NCBI GenBank assembly: GCA_964397565.1
Contig: CAYNJC010000010.1
Span: 59,315 to 123,314 of the forward strand
Direction of reading: 5' to 3'
DNA length: 64,000 nt
Origin: JAPLST01 sp964397565
Lineage (GTDB): Bacteria; Auribacterota; UBA3054; JAPLST01
Of the stretch, positions 15,998-24,961 are shown in pieces (the first letter of the stretch is position 1; each line of letters begins with the position of its first letter). The position numbers and the translations under genes are program-made. Below the pieces are notes generated by a model. That model did no database searches. It was not told the origin of the DNA and was given only the letters and a program-made list of their open reading frames with translations.

Positions 15998-16089
15998 TGA
16001 ATTAGCGGTGCGTGCTGCAATGGAGCATACCAACCGCGGCCACGCGCCAAATCAAAAAAGACCACTGCCAAACCCGGCCCGTTTTCTGC

Positions 16090-16446
16090 TCACCTTTCTT
16101 CCAGCTTTTTTCGCCTAGGTTTCTTACGCGCCATTGTACGCGGTTTTGTTACGGTGTCAGCGTATGCCTTTTTCAGAAAAAATTTGACGCGCGGCAGATG
16201 GTTCTTGACCATTTCGAACGTTATCCATATATTTATATCGTTGATAAGTTGCAGGCACGTATCTTTGCGTAACCTTCTTGACCTTCTTATCAAATTGACT
16301 TTGTGTGAAATAATTTTGCAGGCACAGTCAATATCATCAAGATCCAAAGCGAGATCCTTTACCGCACTGCTCTTCATATCACGAAAGGTAGTCGCCAAAG
16401 CAAGGCCCAGCGGAGCAATGTTTGGCTTGGGAGAGTAATTTTTCAC
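16090..16446 (-). CDS. Small basic protein of unknown function, 118 aa
   Basis: I do not recognise this protein. The start GTG 16446 is well supported: GAGGAG overlaps the stop of the upstream GNAT gene and lies 6 nt before the GTG. The protein is helical and lower in GC than its neighbours. It has an acidic middle (LALDLDDIDCACK) followed by a basic RRSRRLRKD segment, and its C-terminus is strongly basic (ARKKPRRKKLEER). There is no signal peptide or membrane helix. Cotranslation with the acetyltransferase suggests a linked role, but no function can be given. Its composition suggests a more recent acquisition. Confidence 0.6.
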   Translation of the reverse strand: MKNYSPKPNIAPLGLALATTFRDMKSSAVKDLALDLDDIDCACKIISHKVNLIRRSRRLRKDTCLQLINDINIWITFEMVKNHLPRVKFFLKKAYADTVTKPRTMARKKPRRKKLEER

Positions 16447-16456
16447 AGACAGCTCC

Positions 16457-17530
16457 TCAAATGTAATCCAAGCCGTATTCGCAGAGCGGCAAGGGCAGGC
16501 AATGCCGCCAGGGCTGCGGAATCGCCGGCGCGTCGAGTGCGCCCCACAGGAACGCGGCGGCGCGATCATCTGTCAAAGTGATACTGGTTGTTGCGTCGCA
16601 CACGGCAAAGCCCTGTTCGCACGGCAAGCCGCGCACGCGCGCCAGTCCGTGCTGCTCCCAATAGGGACGCAATTGGTCAAGCAACACCGGACCATCCATC
16701 ACCAAGATGGTGCCGGAAAACGTCGCATCTGCCACTGCGCCGGCGCGCCGCAGGAACGGCGCGACACGCTGCTCGTGGGCCGGCAGAACGAACGTGAGCG
16801 GGCCCTGCCACTGCGGCGGAAATGCGTCGGCGCACTGCGCCACGGCGTTTGCATCGCCGCGCCATTCCTCAATCGTCAGCGTATCCGCACCACGGGTGTA
16901 CACACAATAGGCGACGATGACATTGTCGCGCCAGGCGACCATGGTGGTGCGCCCGCACGGCCGCGCCAGGGCGCTGCAGTCGAGAGTCTGGGCTGTTCGC
17001 ACGAAATGCGGCTGTTCGGTCTCATACAGAGCCAGCAGCCGGGGTGCATCACTGCTGGCGTAGGGGAGCCAGACAAGGTCGCGCGCCTTCCAACGCCGCC
17101 AATATTCACAGGGAATAATGTGGTGCCGAAAACGCCCGGCAAAGCGCGCGCCGCGGCGCTGGTACAAACCGCGCCCGCCGGAGATCAGCAGAACACCCGC
17201 ACCGCACCGCCGCGCATGCATGATGACCGCATCGAATAGTGCAGTGCCGAGACCTTTGCCGGCGTAGGCGGGCAAAGTGCACACCGCGCCCACGAGCCCA
17301 ACCCGCACCCGCGCGGCGCCGAGCACCAACGTTTTGAAGATAACACCGCAGTGCGCCACGAGCGTGTCGCCTTCGGCCATCACCCAGCAATTCATGGCGT
17401 TGTCGGCCGCCAGGAACAGTGGAAATTCAATGCCCATGGACGAGCCGCCGCTGGCGCGGAAGACCGCATCCGTCAAAGCTATTAACTTCTGAACTTCAGA
17501 ACTTTTGCATTGACGAGGAGAAGTTGGCAT
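16457..17530 (-). CDS. GNAT-family N-acetyltransferase (two-domain)
   Basis: The 357-residue protein has an N-terminal GNAT domain. The acetyl-CoA motif A is clear in VCTLPAYAGKGLGTALFDAVI (key residues K-G-L-G around 95-98), followed by ISGGRGLYQRRGA. The C-terminal half (about 170-357) is a second, degenerate GNAT-like or substrate-binding module (GRTTMVAWRDNVIVAY). The substrate is unknown. ATG 17530 has no Shine-Dalgarno site. Codons 9-19 are written in the 8-bp-period repeat (17476-17507). The gene is followed by the small basic protein with overlapping signals. Confidence 0.8.
   Translation of the reverse strand: MPTSPRQCKSSEVQKLIALTDAVFRASGGSSMGIEFPLFLAADNAMNCWVMAEGDTLVAHCGVIFKTLVLGAARVRVGLVGAVCTLPAYAGKGLGTALFDAVIMHARRCGAGVLLISGGRGLYQRRGARFAGRFRHHIIPCEYWRRWKARDLVWLPYASSDAPRLLALYETEQPHFVRTAQTLDCSALARPCGRTTMVAWRDNVIVAYCVYTRGADTLTIEEWRGDANAVAQCADAFPPQWQGPLTFVLPAHEQRVAPFLRRAGAVADATFSGTILVMDGPVLLDQLRPYWEQHGLARVRGLPCEQGFAVCDATTSITLTDDRAAAFLWGALDAPAIPQPWRHCLPLPLCEYGLDYI
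17476..17507. repeat. 8-bp-period array inside the GNAT gene, copy 5
   Basis: Four units begin at 17476, 17484, 17492 and 17500. Three are AACTT-type and one is AAGCT. On the minus strand they encode residues about 9-19 of the GNAT protein (KSSEVQKLIAL). Confidence 0.75.
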
Positions 17531-17652
17531 GCGTCATTCCGGTTGCTGCATTCGTCGCGTGCCATGTGCTGCGCCTGTCCCCCTTGTTCCGCCAACGGCG
17601 GGGATTTTCCGCGTGTTGTCCCTGATCATCGCCACGTGACCGGTGAACGGCG

Positions 17653-20214
17653 TCACTTCCAGCAGATGCACTTCAAGCGGAACGGGTCGTTCAGGTCGGC
17701 GTGCTTGGGCAGCACGCGGGCCGTCAAAGCATGCAAGCCGCTGGTGTCGCAGGTCAACGTACCTTCGTACACGGCCACATTGTTGTCACGCTGCGCCGTG
17801 CACTCCAGCTGCAGGGCGTGGCCGCCCACAATTTTGCGGTCGGGCCCCATCCGGCCGATGTATAATTCAACCGCCACGTCATCGCAGGACAGGGCACCCA
17901 AGCGCACCGTGACGGACACCGGCAAACTCTGTTTGACATAGACTTTGTCGGAAGTCGTAATTTCCATCTGCTCGATGGTCACGCCCTGCCAGTGGGCCCG
18001 GATGTGCTCGTTCCAGGAGGCCAGGGCACGTCCGCGCGCGAGATTTTTTGCGACCAACTGTTGAAAGTGCTCATGGGCCGGCATGTACAGCGAGGTGGTG
18101 TAGTCCTGCACCATGCGCGAGGTGTTGAAAAACGGGCACAAGGTCTGCAGCGAGGCCTTCATCATGGCGATCCACTCGCGCGGCAAGTCGTCGGAGGTGC
18201 GCTCATAAAAGAGCGGCACCACTTCGCGTTCGAGAATGTCGAACAATTCTTCCGATTCAATGCGGTCCTGCAGTTCCGGATCGGTGTATTCTTCGCCGTG
18301 CCCAATAGCCCAGCCTACGCCGCGCTGATAGCCCTCGTCCCACCACCCGTCCAGAATGCTCAAATTCAACCCGCCATTGGCGACGACTTTCATGCCGCTG
18401 GTGCCGCTGGCCTCCAGCGGCCGGCGTGGCGTGTTGAGCCAGACATCGACGCCCTGCACCATTGCGCGCGCGACGGTCAGATCATAATCCTCGAGAAACA
18501 CCAGCCGGTGGGTCAGATTCGCCTCGTGCGCGAAATGCACAATTTCACGGATCAACTGTTTGCCGCCGGTGTCATGCGGATGCGCCTTGCCCGCGAAAAT
18601 GAACTGCAGCGGGCGCTGCGTGTTGCGAAGCAGCTTGCACAGACGTTCTTTGTCGCGCAACAGCAAGGTTGCGCGCTTGTAGGTGGCATAGCGGCGCGCA
18701 AAGCCGATCGTCAGCGCGTCCGGCAGCAGGGTTTCCTTGGCGCGCTCGACATCGCTGTCCGACAAGCCGCGCCGTTGATATTGCTGCACCAGGCGCGCGC
18801 GCGCAAACGAGACCAAGCGCGCGCGGCGGCGCTCGTGGGTGCTCCACAACTCATCATCGGGAATTTTGTGAATGTTCTGCCAGATGTCCGCGTTGGTGAT
18901 GTCGGCCTGCCAGTCGCTGCCCAAGTAACGCTCCAGCAGGTCAAACATTTCGCGCGAAATGACCGAGGGGACATGCACGCCATTGGTGACATACGCAATG
19001 GGAATTTCGTGTTCCGGCACGCCGGGCCAGTCATACATCCACATTTTCCGCGCCACGCGCCCATGCAGCTTGCTGACGCCGTTACAATAGCCCGAGGCGT
19101 GAATCGCAAACAGCGCCATGTTGAACGGATCGCGCTCGCCCTGCCCTTCTGCCCGGCCCAGGCGCATCAGGTCGGCCATGGTGATACCCAAGCTGCGGAC
19201 GTACTCGCCCAAGTACGTTTCCAGCAGGCGCTCGTCAAACAAATCAATGCCGGCCGGCACCGGCGTGTGGGTTGTGAAAACGGTGCCGGCGCGCGTGGTG
19301 GTCAAGGCTTCGATAAACGAGCAGTGTTTTTCCTGCATCATTATCCGAATGCGTTCGAGCGCCAGAAACGCCGAATGACCTTCGTTCATGTGGCAGACCG
19401 TCGGGGCAAACTGCACGGCCGTCAACGCGCGAATGCCGCCAATGCCCAGCACGATTTCCTGGCGTATACGCATCTGCGTGTCGCCGCCGTACAATTGCTG
19501 GGTGATGATGCGATCGTCCGGCGCGTTCTGCGCCAGATTCGTGTCCAGCAAATACAACGGCGTGCGGCCGACCTGCACACGCCAGATCTGCGCAACCACG
19601 GTGCGGCCGGCCATGTCCACCGCGATCGTCAGCGGCGCGCCATCGGCCGTGCGCTCGAGCGACACGGGCATGTTGTAAAAATCATTGTCCGGATACAATT
19701 CCTGCTGCCAGCCATCGGCATTCAGATATTGCCGGAAATAGCCCTGCTGATACGCCAAGCCGACCGCAGCCAACGGCACGCCCAGATCACTGGCCGATTT
19801 CAAGTGGTCGCCCGCCAGCACGCCCAAGCCGCCCGAGTACGTCGCGATGCACTCGCTCAGCCCGAATTCCATCGAAAAATAGGCAATCTTGGCTTGGGTG
19901 GATTTGCCAAAGGTCTTGTGATACCAACTGCGTGCCATTTCATAGGCCTGCAAGCTCACCACGGCGCGATCCATGTGCGACAGAAAACTGTCGTCACGCG
20001 CCAGCGCCTCCAGACGCTCCTGCTTGATCATGCCCAGCAGCAGCACCGGGTTGTGATGGGCCTCCTCCCACAAATCCGAATCCATCCGGCGAAACAGCGC
20101 AATCGTGTCGTGATCCCATGACCAGTGCAGATTGTAGGCCACGTCCACCAACGCACTCAGCCGTTCGGGCAATCGCGGAAACACTTGCAGCAATTGAAAG
20201 GTCGGCGCGCTCAT
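17653..20214 (-). CDS. glgP: Alpha-glucan (glycogen/maltodextrin) phosphorylase
   Basis: The 853-residue protein belongs to the bacterial/archaeal alpha-glucan phosphorylase group with an N-terminal DUF3417-type domain (NLHWSWDHD at ~28-36). Catalytic-domain signatures are AYFSMEFGLSECIATYSGGLGVLAGD, HMNEGHSAFLALERI and the PLP site EASGTSGMKVVANGGLN with the Schiff-base Lys. It releases glucose-1-phosphate from glycogen-like polymers in the cytoplasm. Length is normal and complete. A probable extended -10 promoter lies at 20277-20282. The convergent 17531-17652 spacer holds only a small CCGCCAACGGCGG hairpin. Confidence 0.95.
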   Translation of the reverse strand: MSAPTFQLLQVFPRLPERLSALVDVAYNLHWSWDHDTIALFRRMDSDLWEEAHHNPVLLLGMIKQERLEALARDDSFLSHMDRAVVSLQAYEMARSWYHKTFGKSTQAKIAYFSMEFGLSECIATYSGGLGVLAGDHLKSASDLGVPLAAVGLAYQQGYFRQYLNADGWQQELYPDNDFYNMPVSLERTADGAPLTIAVDMAGRTVVAQIWRVQVGRTPLYLLDTNLAQNAPDDRIITQQLYGGDTQMRIRQEIVLGIGGIRALTAVQFAPTVCHMNEGHSAFLALERIRIMMQEKHCSFIEALTTTRAGTVFTTHTPVPAGIDLFDERLLETYLGEYVRSLGITMADLMRLGRAEGQGERDPFNMALFAIHASGYCNGVSKLHGRVARKMWMYDWPGVPEHEIPIAYVTNGVHVPSVISREMFDLLERYLGSDWQADITNADIWQNIHKIPDDELWSTHERRRARLVSFARARLVQQYQRRGLSDSDVERAKETLLPDALTIGFARRYATYKRATLLLRDKERLCKLLRNTQRPLQFIFAGKAHPHDTGGKQLIREIVHFAHEANLTHRLVFLEDYDLTVARAMVQGVDVWLNTPRRPLEASGTSGMKVVANGGLNLSILDGWWDEGYQRGVGWAIGHGEEYTDPELQDRIESEELFDILEREVVPLFYERTSDDLPREWIAMMKASLQTLCPFFNTSRMVQDYTTSLYMPAHEHFQQLVAKNLARGRALASWNEHIRAHWQGVTIEQMEITTSDKVYVKQSLPVSVTVRLGALSCDDVAVELYIGRMGPDRKIVGGHALQLECTAQRDNNVAVYEGTLTCDTSGLHALTARVLPKHADLNDPFRLKCICWK

Positions 20215-20276
20215 ATTTCACCATGCGTGGTTAGTGCCTGCACGCACCGGCGGACCGCCGGCGCCAAGGCACCTCG

Positions 20277-20282
20277 AGTATA
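20277..20282 (-). promoter_or_regulatory. Extended -10 element upstream of glgP
   Basis: On the minus strand GGTTTTGG precedes TATACT, matching the TTTTGG-TATAMT extended -10 seen at the TrpF-like gene and hicB. A leader of about 55 nt to the glgP ATG follows. Confidence 0.5.
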
Positions 20283-20357
20283 CCAAAACCAACGCAGACC
20301 TGCACGACGGCGGGTGGCACGGGGGCAGCGCGGAACGACACGCCGCGCCGACAGATA

Positions 20358-20515
20358 CGAACGAGAGCGCTTTTTACTGTGCAGTGTCCTTGCCGCCCGC
20401 GGTGAGGGCGGTTTCTACAGCCGCGGTCATCCGCGCCGTTGACGGGATCGCCGCCGCTGGCGGGATCCGCGCCGCTGGCGGGACTGGCTGGTGCCTTTGC
20501 TGACCAACGGATAGC
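20358..20515 (-). repeat. MITE-like repeat, copy 2 (inverted, extended form)
   Basis: Read on the minus strand this matches the other copies: GGCGCGGATGACCGCGGC, a CCGCCCTCACCGCGGGCGG hairpin, CAAGGACACTGCA and the end AAAGCGCTCTCGTTCG. It carries extra CCGCCGCTGGCGG-type hairpins and a GGTGCCTT block also present in the copy after groEL. It fills most of the gene-free 20215-20586 spacer together with a CACGGAGGCCGCTCCCAC segment at about 20530-20546. Confidence 0.65.
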
Positions 20516-20563
20516 TGCAGATTCGCGGCACGGAGGCCGCTCCCACTTTGCGCGGAGACTTAT

Positions 20564-20588
20564 AAATTCTCGCGTGGCGCGAGAATTT
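20564..20588 (-). terminator. Hairpin at the clpC stop codon
   Basis: Perfect 11-bp arms (AAATTCTCGCG, 20564-20574, and its complement 20578-20588) with a 3-nt loop overlap the clpC TAA. A short AT-rich tail follows on the minus strand. This is a plausible end signal for clpC mRNA. Confidence 0.5.
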
Positions 20589-23100
20589 AGTTGTTCGACA
20601 GGGCGGGGTGTTCCGGTTGCACGGGCGCGACCGGCGGCGCTGGCCGCGGCGTGACGTCAAATGCCAAAGCGCCGTCGCGCAGGACGATCGTCACCACGTC
20701 GCCATCCGTGATCTTCTCCTGCAAAATCTGCTCGGAGAGCGGATCCTCGATGCGCTGCTCGAGCGCGCGCCGGATCGGCCGCGCGCCGTAGATCGGGTTG
20801 TAGCCCTTGTCCAGGATGAACTCTTTGGCCGGCAGGTCGAGCGTCACCTTCACCCCGCGGTCTTCCACGCGCTTGAGCATCGTGTGTAGTTCGAGATCAA
20901 TGATCTGCAGCAGCTCGGCGCGCAACAAATTGCGGAAGACGACAATATCATCCACCCGATTGAGAAATTCGGGCTTAAAGGACTTTTTCACCGAATCCAG
21001 CAATTTGGCCTTCATGCCCTCATAGGACGTGTCGGCATCGCCACTGGTGAAACCGAGCGTGGATTGCTTGCGCAGCAGCTCGGCGCCGACATTCGAGGTC
21101 ATGATGATGACTGTGTTGCGGAAATCAATGGTGCGGCCGAGACTGTCCGTCAGCTTGCCTTCGTCGAGCACTTGCAGGAGCATATGCAGAACATCCGGGT
21201 GCGCTTTTTCAATTTCGTCAAAGAGCACGACTGAGTAGGGCCGGCGGCGGATTTTCTCGGTGAGCTGGCCGCCCTCGTCGTAACCGACATAGCCGGGTGG
21301 CGAGCCAATCAGGCGCGAGGTCGAGAATTTCTCCATGTACTCGCTCATGTCAATCGTGATCAGCGCGTTGGCATCATCGAACATGAATTCGGCTAGGGCT
21401 TTGGCCAGCAGGGTCTTGCCGACACCGGTCGGGCCGAGGAAGATGAATGAGCCGATCGGCCGGCGCGGGTCCTTCAAGTTTGCGCGCGAGCGGCGCAACG
21501 AGCGCGCCAGCGTGCTGATCGCCTCGTCCTGGCCGACAACCCGCTTGTGCAGCTCGGTTTCCATGCGCAGCAGTTTTTTAGCTTCGCCCTCTTCCAGCCG
21601 GGTCACCGGAATGCCGACCCATTTCGAGAGCACTTCGGCGATGTGGTTGACATCGAGCGTTGGCCAGTTCGTGTCGCTTTGCTTTTTCTTAACGTCGTCG
21701 AGGGCGGCGCGCTTGGCGCGCTCATCATTGCGCAGGCGCGCGGCATCTTCGTAGCGCTGTTCCTCGACCGCCTTTTTCTTAACGGCCGCCAAGTCGCGCA
21801 CGTCCTGCTCGAGCGCTTCCATCTCCGGCGTCTTGGTGCGTTTGCGCAAGTGCACACGCGCGCCGGCCTCGTCCATCAGGTCAATCGCCTTGTCGGGCAG
21901 GTGCCGCCCGGAGACATAGCGATCACTCAGCTTGGCTGCCGAGACCAAGGCCGCCTCGGTGTAATGCACATGATGAAATTCCTCATAGCGCTTGCGCAAC
22001 CCGAGCAGGATCTGGATCGTATCGTCAATGTTAGGCGGGTCAACCAGGACGGTCTGAAAACGGCGTTCGAGCGCGGCGTCCTTCTCGATATACTTGCGGT
22101 ACTCGTCCATGGTGGTCGCGCCGACGCACTGGATATCGCCGCGCGACAGAGCCGGCTTGAGAATGTTCGAGGCATCCGTCGCACCTTGCGCCGCGCCGGC
22201 CCCGACCATCGTGTGCATTTCGTCAATGAACAGAATGATCTTGCCGCTGCGCTTGATTTCGGCCATGACATTCTTGATGCGCTCCTCGAATTGGCCGCGG
22301 TAGACCGTGCCGGCCACCAGCAGCGCCATGTCGAGCGAGACGACGCGCTTGTTCACCAGCATGTCCGGCGCGTCGCCGGCGGCAATCCGTTGCGCCAGTA
22401 ATTCGACGATCGCGGTTTTGCCCACGCCCGCGTCACCGATCAGCACCGGATTGTTCTTTTGGCGCCGGCAGATAATCTGGACGAGCCGCTCGATTTCCTT
22501 TTCGCGGCCGATGACCGGATCGAGCTTGCCGTCGCGCGCCGCCTTGGTCAAGTCGTGGCCGAACGCGTCGAGCGTCGGCGTGTCCGTCTTGCTGGCTTTC
22601 TTTTCGGTTGACGCGCCGCCCGCGTGCGGGCCTTCGCCGGGCGTGCTGGCCGGTATATCCAGCGCATTCAGCTCTTCTTTCACCAACTTGCGCGCTTCAT
22701 CCAAGTTGACGCCCAGATTGTTCAGCACGCGCGCCGCCACGCCTTCCTGCTCGCGCAGCAAGCCCAGCAGGATGTGTTCGGTACCGACGTACGAATGCTG
22801 CATCTGTTGCGCTTCCTGCATCGCAAAGCGCACGACATTGTTGGCCTTGGGCGTGAACGGCGGTTCGCCCACGATCTTGGTGTCCGGACCAAATCCGACC
22901 ACGCTTTCAATCTCGCTGCGAATCGCGTGCGGCTCGGCGCCCAGGCGTTGCAGGACATTCAGCGCAATGCCTTCGTTGAGGTCAATCAAGCCCAGCAGAA
23001 TATGTTCGGTGCCGACGTAATGATGATTGTAACGCCCGGCTTCTTTCTTGGCGTTGACAATCACCTGGCCGGCGCGCGGCGTAAAATTGCTTTGCATCAT
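20587..23100 (-). CDS. clpC: ATP-dependent Clp protease ATPase subunit ClpC
   Basis: The 837-residue AAA+ unfoldase starts at ATG 23100 (or 23097), with AAGGAA upstream. It has two N-terminal Clp-N repeats (YVGTEHILLGL occurs twice), D1 with Walker A GDAGVGKT and Walker B IILFIDEMH, and a middle region with a UVR-like helix (KKKAVEEQRYEDAARLRND). D2 follows with GPTGVGKT and a C-terminal D2-small domain. The UVR motif makes it ClpC rather than ClpB. With ClpP it degrades misfolded or tagged proteins. It is transcribed in the same direction as argH, which lies upstream, with a 180-bp repeat-bearing spacer. Confidence 0.95.
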   Translation of the reverse strand: MMQSNFTPRAGQVIVNAKKEAGRYNHHYVGTEHILLGLIDLNEGIALNVLQRLGAEPHAIRSEIESVVGFGPDTKIVGEPPFTPKANNVVRFAMQEAQQMQHSYVGTEHILLGLLREQEGVAARVLNNLGVNLDEARKLVKEELNALDIPASTPGEGPHAGGASTEKKASKTDTPTLDAFGHDLTKAARDGKLDPVIGREKEIERLVQIICRRQKNNPVLIGDAGVGKTAIVELLAQRIAAGDAPDMLVNKRVVSLDMALLVAGTVYRGQFEERIKNVMAEIKRSGKIILFIDEMHTMVGAGAAQGATDASNILKPALSRGDIQCVGATTMDEYRKYIEKDAALERRFQTVLVDPPNIDDTIQILLGLRKRYEEFHHVHYTEAALVSAAKLSDRYVSGRHLPDKAIDLMDEAGARVHLRKRTKTPEMEALEQDVRDLAAVKKKAVEEQRYEDAARLRNDERAKRAALDDVKKKQSDTNWPTLDVNHIAEVLSKWVGIPVTRLEEGEAKKLLRMETELHKRVVGQDEAISTLARSLRRSRANLKDPRRPIGSFIFLGPTGVGKTLLAKALAEFMFDDANALITIDMSEYMEKFSTSRLIGSPPGYVGYDEGGQLTEKIRRRPYSVVLFDEIEKAHPDVLHMLLQVLDEGKLTDSLGRTIDFRNTVIIMTSNVGAELLRKQSTLGFTSGDADTSYEGMKAKLLDSVKKSFKPEFLNRVDDIVVFRNLLRAELLQIIDLELHTMLKRVEDRGVKVTLDLPAKEFILDKGYNPIYGARPIRRALEQRIEDPLSEQILQEKITDGDVVTIVLRDGALAFDVTPRPAPPVAPVQPEHPALSNN

Positions 23101-23149
23101 AGTCTCGTCATTCCTTAGGTTGCAGTCAAAAATCAACTCGCTGAGAGTG

Positions 23150-23235
23150 CCTTCGAATGCGGGAGCGACTTCAGGTTGCGAATGCTGCCAGAATATCGCC
23201 AGCTGAACTGGCTCCCACATTCGCAGAAGCACAAC
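23150..23235. repeat. REP-like inverted repeat between argH and clpC
   Basis: CGAATGCGGGAGC and GGCTCCCACATTCG form an imperfect inverted repeat around a TTGCGAATGCTGCCAG core. The same core (CGAATGCTGCCGCAGATTCG) and GGGAGC/GCTCCC arms recur near 36300-36345, defining a REP-like family. Confidence 0.5.
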
Positions 23236-23280
23236 TCGGCCGGCCCACAGTCGCTTTGGTTGTCAGCGTTAATTGGGCTT

Positions 23281-24738
23281 TCATCCAATCATCTCTTTGC
23301 GGCGCCCGGTCTTGGCCGCGCTGCGGTCAGTCAGCACGGTGCGCCAGCGAAGCAATTCACGCGCCACGCGCGCCGGCTGGGTGCTGCCTTCGCTGCGCTT
23401 GGCGGCCACTGATGCCGGTGCGGTCGTGAGCCGCAGGATTGCGCGGTCAAAATGTGGGCAGATCGCCTGCAACGCGCGCAGGGGCAGCGCGCCCAAGCCG
23501 CCGCCGCGTTGTTCAGCCAAAGCCACGGCGCGCCCGACGGCTTCATGCGCGTCGCGAAAGGGCACGCCACGCCGCACCAGTTGTTCTGCCCAGTCGGTTG
23601 CGCACAGAAAGTCATCCTGCAACGCCTGGGCCAGCCGTTCGCGGCGAAACTGCACGCGCGGCAGCAGAGCGGCCATGATCTCGAGACAGGCGCTGACGGT
23701 GTCAGCGCTGTCAAAAACCGGCTGCTTATCTTCCTGCATGTCGCGATTGTACGTCATCGGCAAAGCCTTGAGCGTGGTCAACAGCGCGACCAGGTTGCCG
23801 TACACGCGCCCGGTTTTACCGCGCACGAGTTCGAGCACATCCGGGTTTTTCTTCTGCGGCATCAACGAGCTGCCGGTGCAAAATTCGTCCGGCAGGGCAA
23901 TGAAGCCGAACGGTTGCGAAACCCACAGGATCAAATCTTCGGCCAAGCGCGACAAGTGCATCGCGATGATTGCCGCAGCCGCCAGAAACTCGACCAGAAA
24001 ATCGCGGTCAGCCACGGCATCCATGCTGTTGCGCGCCACGCCGGCAAAGCCGAGGGTGCGCGCGACAAAGGCGCGATCCAGCGCAAAACCGCTGCCGGCC
24101 AGTGCCGCCGCGCCAAGCGGCAGCACATTCACGCGCGCCTGTTGCTCACCGAGGCGTTGCAGGTCGCGCTCCAACATTTCAATATAGGAAAGCAAGTGAT
24201 GTGCCACCAAGACCGGCATTGCAAACTGCAAATGGGTGAAGCCCGGCATGACAACATCCGCGTGGTGTTCCGCGCAGGCAAGCAGGCCGGCTTGCAGCGT
24301 GCCAATCTGGCCGCACACCTGGGCCAAAACGTCCCGCAGGTACAGGCGTTCATCGAGCGCGATTTGATCATTGCGGCTGCGCCCGGTGTGCAATTTCTTG
24401 GCGACGGCGCCGATGCGGTGGGTGAGCAGCGTTTCGATCGCCATGTGAATATCTTCGCAGGTGGCGTCGAAGGCAACCGTGCCGGCGGCGCACTCGCGTG
24501 CAATCCGCTGCAGGCCGGCGCGGATGGCGGCCGCCTCTTTTTTGGAAAGAATGCCGATGCGCGCCAGCATGGCGGCGTGTGCGCACGAGCCGCGCACATC
24601 GTACGGGGCCAGCCGCTGGTCAAACGCAATTGACTGGGTGAAATGCTCGACGGCGGCATTGGTGGTGGCGCGGAACCGCCCGCCCCACAGTTTCCGGCGC
24701 GGGGCGGTGCGGGCGGTGTGTGTTGTCTTGCTCATCAT
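23281..24738 (-). CDS. argH: Argininosuccinate lyase
   Basis: The 485-residue enzyme (fumarase/aspartase superfamily) splits argininosuccinate into arginine and fumarate. Key blocks are KLWGGRF at 16-22, EDIHMAIE, HTGRSRNDQ, PGFTHLQ and the mobile signature loop GSSLMPQKKNPD with the catalytic Ser. Length is slightly above the usual ~460, with an extended Arg-rich C-terminus (TDRSAAKTGRRKEMIG). The start is ATG 24738 or 24735; the first ~12 residues are poorly conserved. No other arg genes are in the window. Confidence 0.95.
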   Translation of the reverse strand: MMSKTTHTARTAPRRKLWGGRFRATTNAAVEHFTQSIAFDQRLAPYDVRGSCAHAAMLARIGILSKKEAAAIRAGLQRIARECAAGTVAFDATCEDIHMAIETLLTHRIGAVAKKLHTGRSRNDQIALDERLYLRDVLAQVCGQIGTLQAGLLACAEHHADVVMPGFTHLQFAMPVLVAHHLLSYIEMLERDLQRLGEQQARVNVLPLGAAALAGSGFALDRAFVARTLGFAGVARNSMDAVADRDFLVEFLAAAAIIAMHLSRLAEDLILWVSQPFGFIALPDEFCTGSSLMPQKKNPDVLELVRGKTGRVYGNLVALLTTLKALPMTYNRDMQEDKQPVFDSADTVSACLEIMAALLPRVQFRRERLAQALQDDFLCATDWAEQLVRRGVPFRDAHEAVGRAVALAEQRGGGLGALPLRALQAICPHFDRAILRLTTAPASVAAKRSEGSTQPARVARELLRWRTVLTDRSAAKTGRRKEMIG

Positions 24739-24824
24739 CTAATGGTAGCAAAACCGGCGCAAAAGCGCAAAACCAGCGCGGTTTCCTGGTTTCAGCGCTG
24801 CGGCAGGTCGCAAGCGCGGCAATT

Positions 24825-24950
24825 TTCACCACGAAGGGCACGAAGGAAGAAAGAAGCTAATAGACCAAGCCGCGGCTGTTACTGCGTTTGAACCATAACC
24901 ATTGATTGTGTCTGTTCTGTCTTCGTGAGCTTCGTGCCCTTCGTGGTGAA
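24825..24950. repeat. Long inverted repeat with CACGAAGG-type arms
   Basis: Two perfectly complementary 21-bp arms (24825-24845 and 24930-24950) built around CACCACGAAGGGCACGAAG enclose 84 bp. Each arm is itself a 9-bp tandem of CACGAAGG-like units. Related single arms occur near 46970 (CTTCGAGTCTTCGTGGCGAA) and 63720. The element occupies most of the spacer between argH and the YkvA-like gene. Confidence 0.7.
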
Positions 24951-24961
24951 TTTCTGTTGCT

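Noticed and set aside
17992..20121. A 709-codon open frame antisense to glgP
   Set aside because: It lies wholly within the opposite strand of a clearly conserved gene, has no recognisable domain, and its Arg/His/Gln-rich composition is typical of antisense shadow frames in GC-rich DNA.
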